Shown in pieces: positions 63,356 to 64,000 of a stretch of DNA of 64,000 nt. Where the stretch lies: the NCBI GenBank assembly GCA_016926255.1, contig JAFGOY010000061.1, positions 1 to 64,000 on the forward strand, written 5' to 3'. The translations under genes were made by a program, and so were the position numbers. This DNA comes from Anaerolineae bacterium. GTDB lineage: Bacteria; Chloroflexota; Anaerolineae; Aggregatilineales; UBA3940. Every line of letters starts with the position of its first letter. Position 1 is the stretch's first letter. The notes under the pieces were generated by a model that worked only from the letters and a program-made list of their open reading frames with translations, did not search any database and was not told where the DNA came from.

Positions 63356-64000
63356 ATGGGCATGCAACCGGAATATGCGGGCACTGCGTTCCGGTGTGAT
63401 TACAGTGGAACCATAAAGCAGATCGTTCGCAACGATTCTGGTATGCTGGATGGACTGGCTGTCGGGCAGTTGCTGGCCGATGTTATCGATCCTGCCAGCC
63501 ACGACAAAATGCAGAACTTCCTCAAAGCAGTCAATGAACAGGGAGCGGCCTTTGACTGGGAGTTGAATGTCCGCGACGGCGACCAGTTAACCACACTTCA
63601 TTTTGCTGGCATTCACTATGATCCTGACGAAGTGCTAATTGTATTAGCACGTACGGGCAGCGCTGTAATGGCCTTATTTGATGACATGATGCGGATGAAT
63701 AATGAACAGGTCAACCATCTGCGGCGTGTCATTAAAGAGCAGTCGGAGCGGTCTCGGACGAAATCTGAACATGACAGTGCGCTGTACGATGAACTGAGCC
63801 GCCTGAACAATGAACTCGCTAACCTGCAACGCGAACTTGTCAAGAAGAACGCTGAACTGGAACGCCTAGATAAACAAAAAAACCGGTTTCTTGGAATGGC
63901 GGCGCACGACCTTCGTTCCCCGCTCAGTGTCATCTTGATGTACAGCGATTTCATCATGCAGGAAGCTGGGGATATGCTCAATGAAGAGGCGCGGGAGTTT
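63356..64000 (+). CDS. sensor histidine kinase, cut by window end
   Basis: The visible 215 residues are the N-terminus of a histidine kinase. An N-terminal PAS-like domain (about 10-105: FRCDYSGTIKQIVRNDSGML) is followed by a coiled coil (ELSRLNNELANLQRELVKKN) and the HisKA dimerisation helix. The phospho-accepting His184 is in LGMAAHDLRSPLSVILMY. The ATPase domain must lie beyond position 64000. No membrane helix is seen in this part, so it is a soluble kinase. It follows the B12-binding and helical genes in the same direction, which suggests a shared operon and a cytoplasmic signalling route. Confidence 0.85.
   Translation, partial: MGMQPEYAGTAFRCDYSGTIKQIVRNDSGMLDGLAVGQLLADVIDPASHDKMQNFLKAVNEQGAAFDWELNVRDGDQLTTLHFAGIHYDPDEVLIVLARTGSAVMALFDDMMRMNNEQVNHLRRVIKEQSERSRTKSEHDSALYDELSRLNNELANLQRELVKKNAELERLDKQKNRFLGMAAHDLRSPLSVILMYSDFIMQEAGDMLNEEAREF

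Overview
The window is a dense, GC-rich bacterial chromosome segment of about 58 protein genes, one tRNA gene and no rRNA genes. Gene content suggests a Chloroflexota bacterium, probably close to Anaerolineae. The grounds are coenzyme F420 genes (cofD, cofC), a T-box leader on a leuS operon, type 2 IPP isomerase with a GGPP synthase, MutL with an endonuclease motif, a Uma2-type nuclease, a Ser/Thr kinase fused to a PQQ-type propeller, and a DUF348/G5 lipoprotein. This assignment is an inference from gene content, not from a marker phylogeny.

Layout. 1-2.0 kb: an AT-richer SAM methyltransferase and a Uma2 nuclease. 2.2-5.9 kb (minus): promoter, T-box leader, cupin gene, leuS, terminator. 6.0-9.2 kb (plus): cofD-cofC, an LLM-class probably F420-dependent oxidoreductase and a hotdog thioesterase. 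9.3-16.4 kb (plus): a xanthine-dehydrogenase-type molybdoenzyme (FAD/2Fe-2S fusion, Moco subunit), a nucleoside-phosphorylase-like protein and a MocA-like nucleotidyltransferase. 16.5-19.1 kb (minus): an AT-rich sulfotransferase-like gene, a membrane protein and purine nucleoside phosphorylase. 19.3-22.1 kb (plus): a possible small RNA or leader, a roadblock protein, pyrG and a NUDIX gene. 22.2-28.2 kb (minus): a Ser/Thr phosphorylation module made of kinase-PQQ propeller, PP2C phosphatase, DnaJ-VWA, FHA, a small protein and an OmpR-type regulator. 28.5-34.6 kb: hemW, isoprenoid genes (fni, GGPP synthase), acpP, and a ChlI-like AAA+ operon. 34.8-39.7 kb (plus): a 977-residue hybrid-sensor histidine kinase and mutL. 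39.8-43.1 kb (minus): LysM protein, HD protein, sugar-nucleotide transferase-like protein and GNAT. 43.3-45.5 kb (plus): argF-rocD. 45.6-56.8 kb (plus): a surface polysaccharide region with a DUF348/G5 lipoprotein, a glycosidase-like/O-antigen-ligase fusion, macro domain, UDP-glucuronate decarboxylase-like SDR, second O-antigen ligase, GtrA, GT4 and MFS. 56.8-59.0 kb (minus): DUF58 and MoxR. 59.1-62.0 kb: tRNA-Lys(CTT), a zinc-ribbon protein, a tyrosine-recombinase remnant and a GH3 beta-glucosidase. 62.2-64.0 kb (plus): a B12-binding protein with the light-sensor W-x9-EH motif, a helical protein and a histidine kinase cut by the window end.

Two families of dispersed intergenic hairpin repeats run through the window. 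One is a roughly 35-bp CTATCCG...CGGATAG palindrome with three copies. The other is a C/G-rich double-hairpin element with four copies. The most interesting points for follow-up are the putative B12 photoreceptor-kinase module at the right end, the kinase/propeller-DnaJ/VWA-FHA module, the glycosidase-like/ligase fusion with a replaced catalytic residue, and the phosphorylase-like protein inside the molybdoenzyme operon.
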